Under the pieces are notes generated by a model. It saw only the letters and a list, made by a program, of their open reading frames with translations. It did not search any database and was not told the DNA's origin. This document shows, piece after piece, positions 1 to 8,630 of a stretch of DNA of 49,108 nt (positions are counted from its first letter, which is position 1; every line of letters starts with the position of its first letter). A program made the translations under genes and the position numbers. This DNA is from Pirellula sp. (lineage in GTDB: Bacteria; Planctomycetota; Planctomycetia; Pirellulales; Pirellulaceae), in assembly GCA_021299695.1 (NCBI GenBank), contig JAJTEK010000009.1, positions 1 to 49,108 of the forward strand, read 5' to 3'.

Positions 1-1
1 C

Positions 2-295
2 GAACTGCCTGAACAGGGGCCAGTGATTTGGAGAGTTGAACTCGAAGATGCCCCCGATTCTCAGACGCTCTTGGACTCGCCGACTCGCTGGGCTGTCTCG
101 GCCCATCACGACCAGAACAACAATGATCAACTCGATAAGAATGCCTTCGGTATCCCCATCGAGCCCTACGGCTTTTCCAACAACCCCAAGCGTGGCTTCG
201 GGCCACCGAAGTTCGACGAGGCCTGTTTTTCAATCGCCTCAATCGCCTCTGACGAACCCCAAGAGGCCCTGCGGATCGAAATCCGAGTCCAGTGA
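2..295 (+). CDS. DUF2141-like protein, C-terminal part (cut by window edge)
   Basis: The reading frame is open from base 2, so the true start probably lies outside the window; a GTG at 23 is an internal alternative. The visible 98 codons match the end of the DUF2141 family. A conserved Ala-Val-x-Ala-x-His-Asp core is followed by the Asp-rich Asn-Asn-Asp-Gln-Leu-Asp stretch, then a GIP..PYGFSNN motif and a G.GPP.F.EA.F motif, after which a beta strand ends the domain. Family members are usually small secreted proteins of unknown role, predicted beta-sandwiches. The stop is 3 bp before the downstream ligase start, so the two are probably cotranscribed. I cannot judge the signal peptide because the N-terminus is missing. 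Confidence 0.75.
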   Translation, partial: ELPEQGPVIWRVELEDAPDSQTLLDSPTRWAVSAHHDQNNNDQLDKNAFGIPIEPYGFSNNPKRGFGPPKFDEACFSIASIASDEPQEALRIEIRVQ

Positions 296-298
296 TCC

Positions 299-2005
299 AT
301 GGCTATGCACCCTGCTTTGAATTCGAACGTCGGATTGAGATTGACGGCCCAAGCCACCGCCAGACCGGAGCTTCTGGGGATCGCCACACCGATCGGCTCG
401 CATCGTCAAGGAACCCATCGTCGCTATTCTACGATCAGCCTCAGGGATCTCGACGAACGCTCTAGCTCGATCGCCGCAGGCATGCAGGCCATGGGGATCG
501 GTCCGAATCACCGCATCGCACTGCTGGTGAAATTCGGAGAGGATTTCATCGCGCTGGTCTTTGCCCTTCTCAAAACCGGTGCGACCCTCGTGCTGGTCGA
601 TCCGGGGATGGGACGCAAGAACCTTCTGAACTGCCTGGCAGAAACCCAGCCGGATGGTTTTGTCGCGATTCCCCTTGCACAAGCGATCCTCAAGGCCAAG
701 AGGAGTCTGTTTCCCAGCGCCAAGTTCTACGTGACGGTCGGCCGACGCTTTGGCTTTCTCCCAGCGCCGACCCTTTCGGAACTGGAAGCCACTCCTGCGA
801 ATCGCTTTCGTCCGCCGATGACTCAATTGCAAGACTCAGCAGCCATCATTTTCACCACCGGCAGCACCGGACCACCCAAAGGTGTACTCTACAGCCATCA
901 GACCTTTTTATCGCAGATCGACATGATCTCGGAGCGTTACTGCATCGAACCTGGCGGGAAGGACCTCAGCGGCTTTCCCCTCTTTGGACTCTTCAATGCG
1001 GTGATGGGAACCAGCACGATTTTGCCCGACATGAACCCGACGCGTCCGGCCGATGTCGATCCGGTTCGCTTGCTCGATGCGATCGATCAATGGCAGATCA
1101 ACCAGTCCTTTGGCTCTCCGGCTCTGTGGACCAAGGTGGGGCTATACTGCCAATCGATTCCTAGGCGTACCGAGAGCTTGAAACTAGTTCTCAGCGCCGG
1201 CGCTCCGGTTCCTCCGCGTGTGCTGGAACATCTCCGAGCCGCCATCGCTCCGGACGGCCAAGTCTTCACCCCTTACGGTGCGACCGAGGCGCTCCCGATC
1301 GCCTCGATCGAGTCTCGCGAAGTTTTGCAGGAAACCGCCGAGCAGACGCGCCAAGGATACGGCACTTGCGTGGGCAGTCGCTTCGATCGAGTCCGATGGA
1401 AGGTCATCGAGATCACCGACGAGCCCATCGCTTCGATCGATCAGGCCCGTAGCGTCGCTCCGGGGCAGATCGGGGAACTGATGGTCTGCAGCCCTAGCGT
1501 GACGCATCGCTACGTGACACGCACCGACCAAAACGCTCTGCACAAAGTCCTCGCCGACCCCAGCGATCCTCATACCGATATCTGGCATCGCATGGGAGAT
1601 GTCGGTTACCTCGATTCCAAAGACCGCTTCTGGTTCTGCGGTCGTAAAAGCCATCGCGTTCGAACGGCTCAAGGCCCCATCTTTACCGAGCCTGTCGAAG
1701 CGGTCGTCAACACCCATCCGAGTGTGTATCGAAGTGCCCTGGTACCCCTCGGCTCGCCGGAGAATCAAAAGCCGGTGGTTATCGTCGAACCATGGCCCGA
1801 GCACCGCAAGCATGTCAAAGCAAACCGCGACACCCTCGATCACGAATGGAGAGCCTTGCTCTTGAGTCGCCATCCCAACCTGGATATCGATTCCTTCGTC
1901 GTCCACCCCGGCCGATTGCCGACGGACATCCGCCACAACTCAAAGATATTCCGCGAAGAACTTACCCTATGGCTGTCGAAGGTTCGAAGCCGAACATATG
2001 GTTAA
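299..2005 (+). CDS. oleC: OleC-like AMP-dependent ligase (olefin beta-lactone synthetase / fatty acyl-CoA ligase family)
   Basis: A 568-residue ANL-superfamily adenylating enzyme. Visible motifs are the P-loop TTGSTGPPKG (about 186-195), the YGATE motif (326-330), the A7/A8-like segment RMGDVGYLDS followed by WFCGRKSHRV, and a C-terminal catalytic-type lysine in HNSKIFREEL (K549). The SPALW, SAGAPVPPRVL and TPYGATEALPIA blocks are those I associate with OleC, which adenylates a beta-hydroxy acid and closes it to a beta-lactone in long-chain olefin synthesis. Other fatty-acid:CoA ligases of this clade look similar. OleA, OleB and OleD are not in the window, so the pathway assignment is inferred from sequence alone. 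The ATG at 299 is 3 bp after the upstream stop. The 3' end overlaps convergent argC by 44 bp. Confidence 0.75.
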   Translation: MAMHPALNSNVGLRLTAQATARPELLGIATPIGSHRQGTHRRYSTISLRDLDERSSSIAAGMQAMGIGPNHRIALLVKFGEDFIALVFALLKTGATLVLVDPGMGRKNLLNCLAETQPDGFVAIPLAQAILKAKRSLFPSAKFYVTVGRRFGFLPAPTLSELEATPANRFRPPMTQLQDSAAIIFTTGSTGPPKGVLYSHQTFLSQIDMISERYCIEPGGKDLSGFPLFGLFNAVMGTSTILPDMNPTRPADVDPVRLLDAIDQWQINQSFGSPALWTKVGLYCQSIPRRTESLKLVLSAGAPVPPRVLEHLRAAIAPDGQVFTPYGATEALPIASIESREVLQETAEQTRQGYGTCVGSRFDRVRWKVIEITDEPIASIDQARSVAPGQIGELMVCSPSVTHRYVTRTDQNALHKVLADPSDPHTDIWHRMGDVGYLDSKDRFWFCGRKSHRVRTAQGPIFTEPVEAVVNTHPSVYRSALVPLGSPENQKPVVIVEPWPEHRKHVKANRDTLDHEWRALLLSRHPNLDIDSFVVHPGRLPTDIRHNSKIFREELTLWLSKVRSRTYG

Positions 2006-2984
2006 GGTTTTGAACCGCCGCGCCGCTAGCTCCTTTGACGAGGTTGTCGATGGCGCTGACCAAGACGATTCGAGGCCCACTCTCCCATACGGATATGTCG
2101 ACGTAGTTGGTCCTCGCGACATACTTCGTCGCAGGCATATGCGAGACGACCCGCACAAAACCCTCGACCGAATAATAGCTCAGTAAGCACTCTCGGATTT
2201 GGTTGGCCGTCACACCGCTCGTCGGATGAACATAGATCGTCGAGAGAATCCCTCGCTCCATCGGTGTCAAATGGGGTGTGAAGATCACCTCGGGTGCCAC
2301 ACCGCTAAAGCGATGGACGATGTCGACGATCTCCGGTTGATGCCGATGGTTGCCGATCGAATAGGCCGAGATCGATTCGTTGACCTCGCAGTAGAGGTTC
2401 CCAAGTTTAGGCGTTCGACCCGCACCACTGACCCCAGACTTGCTGTCGACGATGATGTCCTTCGGAGAGATCAAGCCTTCTTTGAGCAGGGGGGAAAGTG
2501 GCAAAATCGCCGAGGTCGGATAGCATCCAGGATTGGCGACTAGGCGGGCATCGGCCAACTGATCGGCAAACAGCTCGGGCAATCCATAAGGTGTTTTCCC
2601 GAGTCGACTCGGATCCGGATGAGCCTCCCCATACCACTTCTTGTAAAGTTCAGGGGTGCTCAAGCGGTAATCGGCAGAAAGGTCGATCACGCGGCATCCT
2701 TCGTCGAGCAACTCCATGATGATGTGGGCCGAGGCGCCATGGGGCAGGCAGGTCAACGCCACATCGGCTCGTTCGGCAATTTGCTTCGATGTCAAATCCT
2801 CGACCGGCAATCGAATGCGGCGGACAAGCGACGGATGCATGTCCGCAAGCATGCTTCCGTTGGCTTGGCGACTCGTCGCAGCGACGATCTCGACATGCGG
2901 GTGATCGATCAACCACTCGATCGCTTCCAAAGCGGTGTATCCCGAAGCGCCGACGATCGCGACGCGAACTTTGCGTGAGCTCAT
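1962..2984 (-). CDS. argC: N-acetyl-gamma-glutamyl-phosphate reductase
   Basis: A 340-residue enzyme of arginine biosynthesis that reduces N-acetylglutamyl phosphate to the semialdehyde with NADPH. The N-terminal Rossmann motif VGASGYTALE (about 11-20), the catalytic cysteine in NPGCYPT (C154), the conserved SGVSGAGR loop (182-189) and the HRHQPEI histidine motif (about 212-218) are all present. Length is normal for the family. It starts at an ATG, and the GT2-like gene lies 171 bp upstream on the same strand. No other arg genes are in the window. Its last 14 codons run antisense through the end of the OleC-like gene. The assignment is secure. Confidence 0.96.
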   Translation of the reverse strand: MSSRKVRVAIVGASGYTALEAIEWLIDHPHVEIVAATSRQANGSMLADMHPSLVRRIRLPVEDLTSKQIAERADVALTCLPHGASAHIIMELLDEGCRVIDLSADYRLSTPELYKKWYGEAHPDPSRLGKTPYGLPELFADQLADARLVANPGCYPTSAILPLSPLLKEGLISPKDIIVDSKSGVSGAGRTPKLGNLYCEVNESISAYSIGNHRHQPEIVDIVHRFSGVAPEVIFTPHLTPMERGILSTIYVHPTSGVTANQIRECLLSYYSVEGFVRVVSHMPATKYVARTNYVDISVWESGPRIVLVSAIDNLVKGASGAAVQNLNHMFGFEPSTAIG

Positions 2985-3064
2985 AGCAGAATTCCAAAAG
3001 TCTCATTCGACGGAGTACCAACGGCCGTTGGCTGTGATCATATCGCAACGCAAACCGCTTGGCC

Positions 3065-3148
3065 AGATTGCCGGCTTGCAGCCAGATTGCCAGATTGCAG
3101 GCTTGCAGCCACGTTGCCGGATTGCAGCCACGTTGCCGGCTTGCAGCC
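3065..3148. repeat. Degenerate 19-bp tandem repeat between argC and the glycosyltransferase
   Basis: Four units share the pattern A(GA/CG)TTGCCGG(C/A)TTGCAGCC: 3065-3083, 3084-3110 (with an 8-bp internal duplication), 3111-3129 and 3130-3148. The array ends about 7 bp from the stop codon of the minus-strand gene upstream of argC. It is noncoding as far as I can tell. GGCTGCAAGCC-type segments could form small hairpins in the minus-strand transcript. Confidence 0.8.
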
Positions 3149-3155
3149 AGGCCGC

Positions 3156-4094
3156 TTAAGCCGCCTTGCGTGCCGTATCGAGGTGCGTTCCTTGGAAATT
3201 CGGTTGAGGAACGGTCGCTCGGAGCCGCTCCCATTCCCGAGAGCGGTCGGCAAAAGCCTCTTTGGCCGATTCAACCCGTTTTCCGATCGCTCCGGACCAA
3301 CTCCGATCGCGAACGCCCAGAACCCAGCCAAGCCGTTCCGCAGCCAGCTTGGTGCTGACCAAGCCGCTCGCTAGGTGTCCTAGCCGTCGGACCAGCGGCT
3401 CGATGACGATCGCTGAATCGGATATTTCGCTAAATGCGCAAGCCAACTGACCGATCGAACGGCCCAGTTCGTAATGGGATAGAACCATAGACCGCGATTC
3501 ATCGCAGGTCACCGAGGAGCCTTCGACGACTCCGACCTGCAGGCCGAGCAATTTGGCCATCAAGCACAATTCGAAATCGATCAAGTCGCCAGGTATTTTC
3601 GTGTTCCACCCGCCGAGACATTGGATCGCGCTGCGACGGATCATCGTGCCGGCCAACAGCGGTCCGGCGATCTTCGAGGCTTCGCCGGTGGCTCGTCGCT
3701 GGGGGATCAGATCGGCTTCAAAACCATATAGCAGAGAGCTTGAGCCCGAGCCAGATACACCCAGGGCGATCATATCGACATCCAGTTCGTCGAATGCCGC
3801 GAGCGCATCGACACACCAATCGGGTTCCAGAACCGTGCCTGGCAAGACGACTTGGAGAACATCCCCGGACGAATTTTGGACGGCGATATTGAGCTGTTCG
3901 GCAAGGGAGCTCGAAGCGGGAGTCTCGAGAACTTTCGCTTCGTTACCTTGCAACCCATAAGGGTCTTGGTACTCGCCTCGATGCACGATGAGCAGTTCAT
4001 CGTCTGGGGAGCGAAGCTCCAGGACCGACACCAACGTGTTTTCCAAAGCTTGGGAATCGCATTGGAATGGAACGATCAGCGACAAGCGTGGCAC
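3156..4094 (-). CDS. Glycosyltransferase family 2-like protein
   Basis: A 312-residue protein beginning LSLIVPFQCDSQALENTLVSVL, the usual first strand and helix of a GT-A fold GT2 enzyme. The segment near residues 85-100 (SGDVLQVVLPGTVLEPDW) occupies the place of the GT2 nucleotide-sugar-binding DxD region but lacks a canonical DxD. A later GGWN motif with a following ..DFELCLMAKL acidic motif resembles the GT2 ED acceptor region. The role is therefore a probable sugar transferase in the envelope, possibly inactive or divergent. The start is GTG at 4094 with GGAG about 9 nt upstream. The last residues lie beside a degenerate tandem repeat. Donor and acceptor cannot be predicted. Confidence 0.6.
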   Translation of the reverse strand: MPRLSLIVPFQCDSQALENTLVSVLELRSPDDELLIVHRGEYQDPYGLQGNEAKVLETPASSSLAEQLNIAVQNSSGDVLQVVLPGTVLEPDWCVDALAAFDELDVDMIALGVSGSGSSSLLYGFEADLIPQRRATGEASKIAGPLLAGTMIRRSAIQCLGGWNTKIPGDLIDFELCLMAKLLGLQVGVVEGSSVTCDESRSMVLSHYELGRSIGQLACAFSEISDSAIVIEPLVRRLGHLASGLVSTKLAAERLGWVLGVRDRSWSGAIGKRVESAKEAFADRSREWERLRATVPQPNFQGTHLDTARKAA

Positions 4095-4243
4095 AGGACA
4101 ACGCTCCAGGTAACGAGGTAAGAGGAATCCACTTCGCCGGTGGCTTGGAAGATCGACCAGCCCCTAAACTCAGTCCAGCGTTTCAAAGCTTTAACGAATA
4201 GCCGTATTGGCGAGACTTTGACGGTTGTGCGGGTTGTGCATCA

Positions 4244-4271
4244 GGCAATAGGCAATAGGCAATAGGCAATA
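4244..4271. repeat. 7-bp tandem repeat GGCAATA x4
   Basis: Four exact copies of GGCAATA lie in noncoding DNA. The period is not a multiple of three, consistent with a noncoding location. It sits just before the first REP-like unit. Confidence 0.9.
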
Positions 4272-4290
4272 GCGGGCTGTTTGGTCTTCT

Positions 4291-4612
4291 AAGCCCGGAG
4301 GGCTGGTACATCCTCTGCCGAGGTCGAAGGCCTCGGTTGCAGGCGCATAGTAAAATGCAAGAGGCCCGGAGGGCCGACACATAGGATCATTCCCCTGAGT
4401 GATGTGTCGCCCTTCGGGCTTGATGAATGCCAATCTGCATGGGCCATTACAGCCAAGCAGCCTTCCGCGCGGTCGGCCCCCTCAACCCCCCCGCCCCTTA
4501 CTCCCCCGGCCAAAGCCCCGGTGGAGAACGGGGGCCAAGCGGTTGGATGGAGCGGACGTGAGGCGTGAGGCTGGCAGCCGGATCTCTGCGGGATATCCCC
4601 TCCGGGCTTAAG
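4291..4612. repeat. REP-like palindromic element cluster (core AAGCCCGGAGGG)
   Basis: The core AAGCCCGGAGGGC or a close variant occurs four times. Two are in plus orientation (4291-4303 and 4362-4376, the latter reading GGCCCGGAGGGCCGACACAT). Two are in minus orientation (CGCCCTTCGGGCTT around 4409-4422 and CCCCTCCGGGCTTA around 4597-4610). The second and third copies form an inverted pair: GGCCCGGAGGGCCGACACAT at 4363-4382 faces ATGTGTCGCCCTTCGGGCTT at 4402-4421, across a spacer of about 19 nt. Each core is itself self-complementary. Such paired units resemble bacterial REP/BIME elements, which are mobilised by RAYT transposases elsewhere; no such transposase is in this window. Confidence 0.75.
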
Positions 4613-4633
4613 AGGGTTACCGGGGTTGCAAGC

Positions 4634-7270
4634 CTATGTTGCGTCTTGCACCTCGATGGTGTAGTTTCCGTCGACGTAGTCGACCAGGAGACTTCCACCT
4701 TGCGTCGCGTCGCGTTTGAGCAACTCCGTGGCGATCGTGTTTTGCAATCGACGTTGGATGACTCGCTTCAAAGGACGTGCGCCGTAGGTCGGATCGTAGC
4801 CCTCGTTGGCAATCGCATCGACAGCCCGTTCGCTCACGGACAGTTTGAAGTGAGATTCGCCAAGTTGCTTCTCCAGTCGCTTGAGCTGCAGATGGACGAT
4901 CTTGTGGATCTGCTCGCGTTGGAGCGGTTCGAAGACAATCGTCTCGTCGATCCGGTTGAGGAATTCAGGCAGAAACTTGCTCTTGAGTGACTCTTGCACG
5001 GCCCGCTGCATCTCATCCTCGCCGCCGCCCTCTTCGGCGATGCGTTGGATCATCTGACTGCCGACGTTGCTGGTCATCACGACAATCGTATTGGAAAAAT
5101 CGACCGTTCGGTTCTGGCCATCGGTCAAACGACCATCGTCGAGGACCTGCAAAAGCAGATTGAACACGTCGTTGTGAGCCTTCTCGATTTCATCGAGCAG
5201 TACGACGCTGTAAGGACGTCGGCGAACCGCTTCGGTCAGTTGTCCTCCTTCTTCGTATCCGACGTATCCCGGAGGGGCACCGACGAGTCGGCTCACGGTA
5301 TGCCGTTCCATGAACTCGCTCATGTCGATTCGGACCATCGCCGTCTGGTCGTCGAACATGACCTCGGCGAGGGCTTTGCACAATTCGGTTTTCCCCACCC
5401 CGGTCGGTCCTAGGAACAGAAACGAGCCGATCGGTCGGTTTGCATCGCCCAGGCCGCTGCGGCTGCGCCTGACGGCATTGCTGATGGCCTCGACGGCTTG
5501 GTCCTGGCCGACGACCCGCAGGTGGAGTCGCTCTTCCATGACCAGCAGCTTGGCCCGTTCGGTCTCGAGCATTCGGGTCACGGGCACACCGGTCCAGGAA
5601 CTGACGACCTGAGCGATTTCATCTGCGGTCACTTCGGTCCGCAAAAGTTTGGGATGTTCTTCTTCTTTCTGGCTCGATGCGTCTTCATGTTCGAGTTGCT
5701 CTCGGAGTTTCCGACGCTTCTGGTCGAGTTCAAAGAGTTTCTGGTAATCTGCCTCGTTGACGGCAAGCCCCGAGGATTGCTTGTCCTTGATCCCGTTTTC
5801 CAGATTGCGGAAATCCGATTCGGCTTGATCGAGCGCTTTGCGCACGGACTTGACATCCGAGAGCCCCATCTTTTCGGCCTCCCATTGTTCGCGAAGGCTG
5901 GCGACTTGCTGTCGCACACTGGCCATCTCGGTTTCGATTCCTTCAAGTGCCCCGTCGGTGCTCTCGTCGGTTTCCTCTTTGAGTTGGCGTTGTGCCAATT
6001 CGAGTTGCCGCAGGCGGCGTTGGAGAGAATCGATTTCGGTCGGGACGCTGTCGCGCTCCATGGCCAAGCGCGCTGCGGCTTCGTCGACAAGGTCGATCGC
6101 TTTATCGGGCAAGAAGCGGTCGGCGATATAGCGGTGCGATAACTTGGCAGCTTCGACCAAGGCCGAGTCGCGGATCTTGACCCCGTGGTGGGTTTCATAA
6201 CGGGGCTTGAGCCCCCGAAGGATCGAGATGGTATCCTCGACGCTCGGTTCGCCGACATAGACCGGTTGGAAGCGTCGTTCGAGGGCGGCGTCTTTTTCGA
6301 TGTGTTTGCGGTACTCATCGAGCGTCGTAGCGCCGATGCAACGGAGTTGCCCCCGGGCCAGCTCAGGTTTCAGAAGCTGGGCCGCGTCGCTTGAGCCTTC
6401 GGCCGACCCGGCACCGATAACGGTATGGAGTTCATCGATAAAAAGGATCACTTCTCCCTCGGCGTCCTTGACCTCGCGGATCACCGCCTTGAGTCGCTCC
6501 TCGAACTCGCCACGGAATTTGGTGCCGGCGACCAAGCCGCCCATGTCCAAGGCGATCACACGACGGTTCTTGAGCGATTGCGGAACATCCCCTTGGACGA
6601 TCCGCTGCGCGAGACCTTCGGCAATCGCCGTCTTGCCGACCCCCGGCTCGCCGATCAAGACCGGGTTGTTCTTGGTCCGTCGCGAGAGGACTTGGATCAC
6701 GCGTCGGATCTCGTTGTCCCGGCCAATGACCGGATCGAGCTTGTTCTTGGACGCTTGTGCGACAAGATCGACCCCGTACTTTTCCAAAGCTTGGAATTTC
6801 CCCTCAGGGCTCTGGTCCGTGACCCGAGCGCTGCCGCGGACGGTCTGGAGTCCTTGGAGGATTTCTTTTTCGTTCACGCCAAAGAGCTTCAAAAGCTCTG
6901 AGGTGTTCTTTTCGGATTTGCAAAGTCCCAGAAGCAGGTGTTCGGTACTGACAAACTCGTCCTTCATCCCCTCGGCGCTTGAGGCTGCCGCCTCGAGACC
7001 TTTTTGCAAGGCAGCGCTGATGCCCGGTTGCCGATTGCTGCTGGACCTAGGAAGCCGTTGAAGCTCACTTGCCGTCGTCGATTGGAGTTTATCGACTTGG
7101 GCGCCGATTTTCTTCAGCAAGGGGACCACGACCCCCGCAGGATCCTCGAGCAAGGCCGACAAAAGATGAAGGCCTTCGATTTCGGGGTTTCCTTGCGAAG
7201 TGGCTAAGGACTGGGCCCCGACGATCGCCTCTTGAGCTTTGATGGTCAGTTTATCCATGCGAAATGGCAT
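4634..7270 (-). CDS. clpB: ATP-dependent chaperone ClpB
   Basis: An 878-residue AAA+ disaggregase that, with DnaK, resolubilises aggregated protein in the cytoplasm. Domains in order are an N-terminal Clp repeat domain (about 1-150), NBD1 with Walker A GEPGVGKT (207-214) and Walker B VILFIDE (274-280), a long coiled-coil middle domain (about 405-535) and NBD2 with Walker A GPTGVGKT (621-628) and Walker [14 protein letters not shown]-terminal D2-small domain follows. The frame is open a further 101 codons upstream, but that extension has no homology. ATG at 7270 is preceded by AAGGGAGA at good spacing and gives [15 protein letters not shown], the usual ClpB start. No CIRCE-like inverted repeat is visible upstream. 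Confidence 0.97.
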   Translation of the reverse strand: MPFRMDKLTIKAQEAIVGAQSLATSQGNPEIEGLHLLSALLEDPAGVVVPLLKKIGAQVDKLQSTTASELQRLPRSSSNRQPGISAALQKGLEAAASSAEGMKDEFVSTEHLLLGLCKSEKNTSELLKLFGVNEKEILQGLQTVRGSARVTDQSPEGKFQALEKYGVDLVAQASKNKLDPVIGRDNEIRRVIQVLSRRTKNNPVLIGEPGVGKTAIAEGLAQRIVQGDVPQSLKNRRVIALDMGGLVAGTKFRGEFEERLKAVIREVKDAEGEVILFIDELHTVIGAGSAEGSSDAAQLLKPELARGQLRCIGATTLDEYRKHIEKDAALERRFQPVYVGEPSVEDTISILRGLKPRYETHHGVKIRDSALVEAAKLSHRYIADRFLPDKAIDLVDEAAARLAMERDSVPTEIDSLQRRLRQLELAQRQLKEETDESTDGALEGIETEMASVRQQVASLREQWEAEKMGLSDVKSVRKALDQAESDFRNLENGIKDKQSSGLAVNEADYQKLFELDQKRRKLREQLEHEDASSQKEEEHPKLLRTEVTADEIAQVVSSWTGVPVTRMLETERAKLLVMEERLHLRVVGQDQAVEAISNAVRRSRSGLGDANRPIGSFLFLGPTGVGKTELCKALAEVMFDDQTAMVRIDMSEFMERHTVSRLVGAPPGYVGYEEGGQLTEAVRRRPYSVVLLDEIEKAHNDVFNLLLQVLDDGRLTDGQNRTVDFSNTIVVMTSNVGSQMIQRIAEEGGGEDEMQRAVQESLKSKFLPEFLNRIDETIVFEPLQREQIHKIVHLQLKRLEKQLGESHFKLSVSERAVDAIANEGYDPTYGARPLKRVIQRRLQNTIATELLKRDATQGGSLLVDYVDGNYTIEVQDAT

Positions 7271-7289
7271 CTTCTGTTCTCCCTTGTAA

Positions 7290-7322
7290 GACTCTTTGGA
7301 ACGACTCTGTACGACTCTTTGG
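7290..7322 (-). promoter_or_regulatory. GACTCTTTGG direct repeats in clpB leader
   Basis: GACTCTTTGG occurs at 7290-7299 and 7313-7322, with a partial copy GACTCTGT at 7303-7310. They lie 20-52 bp upstream of the clpB start. They could be a binding site or simply a short duplication. This is not the CIRCE sequence, and I could not identify a confident heat-shock promoter. Confidence 0.35.
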
Positions 7323-7512
7323 CAGTCAAAAATCGTGTTGGATCCTACGGATGCAAAACTCAGGCCAAAGCGCACCGCCCGGCTCGTACTCTCGTGGGAA
7401 AGGTCGCTTGAATCGATCAAATATCGAATAAATACTTGACTTCGCGGTCTTGAAAATCCAGGATAGGTTTCGGATACTTTGGTCTGTGAGAATCCGAGCA
7501 AAGAGAACCTCA

Positions 7513-7540
7513 AGACCCCAGGGTCCTTGGGGTTTTTTTG
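7513..7540 (+). terminator. Intrinsic terminator-like hairpin in the aroF leader
   Basis: A hairpin with arms AAGACCCCA (7513-7521) and TGGGGTTTT (7529-7537), and a 7-nt loop, is followed directly by a run of T in the plus strand. It lies in the divergent gap between clpB and aroF, about 70 nt before the aroF start. It therefore cannot terminate an upstream plus-strand gene in the window. An attenuator-like role for aroF is a reasonable inference. Confidence 0.6.
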
Positions 7541-7610
7541 TTGTGCGCGGCCTAACGTTAGCTTTCGATCCAACCTGTCTTACCTGTTACCGGGAAAGTG
7601 TACCCATCGC

Positions 7611-8627
7611 ATGATCGTAGTCATGGACCAAAACGTCGCCGACGAGCTGATCGACAATGTCACCAAGCGTGTCCAAGAGCTTGGGCTCAAGGCCCACGTG
7701 ATCCGGGGTACCGAGCGCACGGTGATCGCAGCAGTCGGCGACGAGCGGATGGTCAAGGTCGAATCGTTCGAGAGTTTTCCGGGGGTGGCCGAAGTGATGC
7801 CGATTTTGGCTCCTTACAAAATGGCCTCTCGGGAACTCAAACCCGAATCGACACAGGTCAAGGTCGGTCCGTTCCGAGCAGGTGCCGGCGTTATCGGTGT
7901 GATCGGGGGGCCCTGTTCGGTCGAGAGTGAAGAGCAGATCGTTCAGAGCGCCAAAGCGGTCAAGGCTGCCGGTGGCACGGCCCTGCGCGGGGGAGCTTTC
8001 AAACCCCGCACTAGCCCTTATTCGTTCCAAGGGATGAAAGAAGAAGGGCTCAAGCTCCTTGCGCTCGCTCGCCAAGAGACGGGTCTTGCAGTGGTCACCG
8101 AAGTCATGAGTACCGAGGATGTGCCATTGGTCGCCAAGTACGCCGATGTGTTGCAGATCGGCGCTCGCAACATGCAAAACTACCGATTGCTCGAAGCCGT
8201 CGGACGCTCCGGAAGGGCTGTGTTGCTCAAGCGCGGTCCGAGCGCCTCGATCGAAGAGTGGCTCTTGGCCGCCGAGTACATCCTCAATGAAGGAAACCCT
8301 GATGTCATGCTCTGCGAACGCGGCATCCGAACCTTCGAAACCCATACCCGCTTTACCTTGCCCTTGGCAACCGTTCCCTATCTGCACCGCAAAACCCACT
8401 TGCCCGTGATCGTCGATCCGAGCCACGGCACGGGCCACTCGTACTTAGTGGCCGACATGGCCGCCGCGAGCGTTGCGGCCGGGGCCGATGGGCTGATCGT
8501 TGAAATGCATCCGAATCCCGAAAAAGCGATGAGCGATGGCTACCAGTCCTTGGACTTCAAACAGTTCCAAGAGATGATGAACCGTTGCAACGTCATCGCC
8601 AAAGCTCTAGGAAAAACATTTGGCTGA
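7611..8627 (+). CDS. aroF: 3-deoxy-7-phosphoheptulonate (DAHP) synthase, type I-beta
   Basis: A 338-residue first enzyme of the shikimate pathway, condensing phosphoenolpyruvate and erythrose 4-phosphate. An N-terminal ferredoxin-like regulatory domain (about 1-75, starting [17 protein letters not shown]) precedes the TIM barrel. The barrel carries GGPCSVES, the phosphate-binding [16 protein letters not shown], the metal- and PEP-binding [14 protein letters not shown] and the VDPSHGTGH motif. Length and layout match the Thermotoga-type enzyme, whose extra N-terminal domain mediates feedback inhibition by aromatic amino acids. An in-frame extension to 7479 runs through the leader hairpin and is not conserved in look, so I chose ATG 7611. 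bpt follows after 3 bp. Confidence 0.95.
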   Translation: MIVVMDQNVADELIDNVTKRVQELGLKAHVIRGTERTVIAAVGDERMVKVESFESFPGVAEVMPILAPYKMASRELKPESTQVKVGPFRAGAGVIGVIGGPCSVESEEQIVQSAKAVKAAGGTALRGGAFKPRTSPYSFQGMKEEGLKLLALARQETGLAVVTEVMSTEDVPLVAKYADVLQIGARNMQNYRLLEAVGRSGRAVLLKRGPSASIEEWLLAAEYILNEGNPDVMLCERGIRTFETHTRFTLPLATVPYLHRKTHLPVIVDPSHGTGHSYLVADMAAASVAAGADGLIVEMHPNPEKAMSDGYQSLDFKQFQEMMNRCNVIAKALGKTFG

Positions 8628-8630
8628 TCC

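Larger units (their letters stand above)
4095..4633. other. Intergenic region with repeats, no gene seen
   Basis: I see no credible reading frame between the GT2-like gene and clpB (both on the minus strand). The region holds a 7-bp tandem array (4244-4271) and four copies of a GC-rich REP-like core (4291-4612). The rest is GC-rich sequence without recognisable signals. Confidence 0.7.

Noticed and set aside
7271-7573. 101-residue N-terminal extension of ClpB
   Set aside because: It lacks homology, and a good ribosome site precedes the internal ATG at 7270.
7479-7610. 44-residue N-terminal extension of aroF
   Set aside because: It runs through the terminator-like leader hairpin. The family begins at MIVVM.
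7271-7610. CIRCE or sigma-32 heat-shock promoter for clpB
   Set aside because: No GCACTC-N9-GAGTGC type palindrome and no convincing CTTGAA/CCCCAT pair were found.
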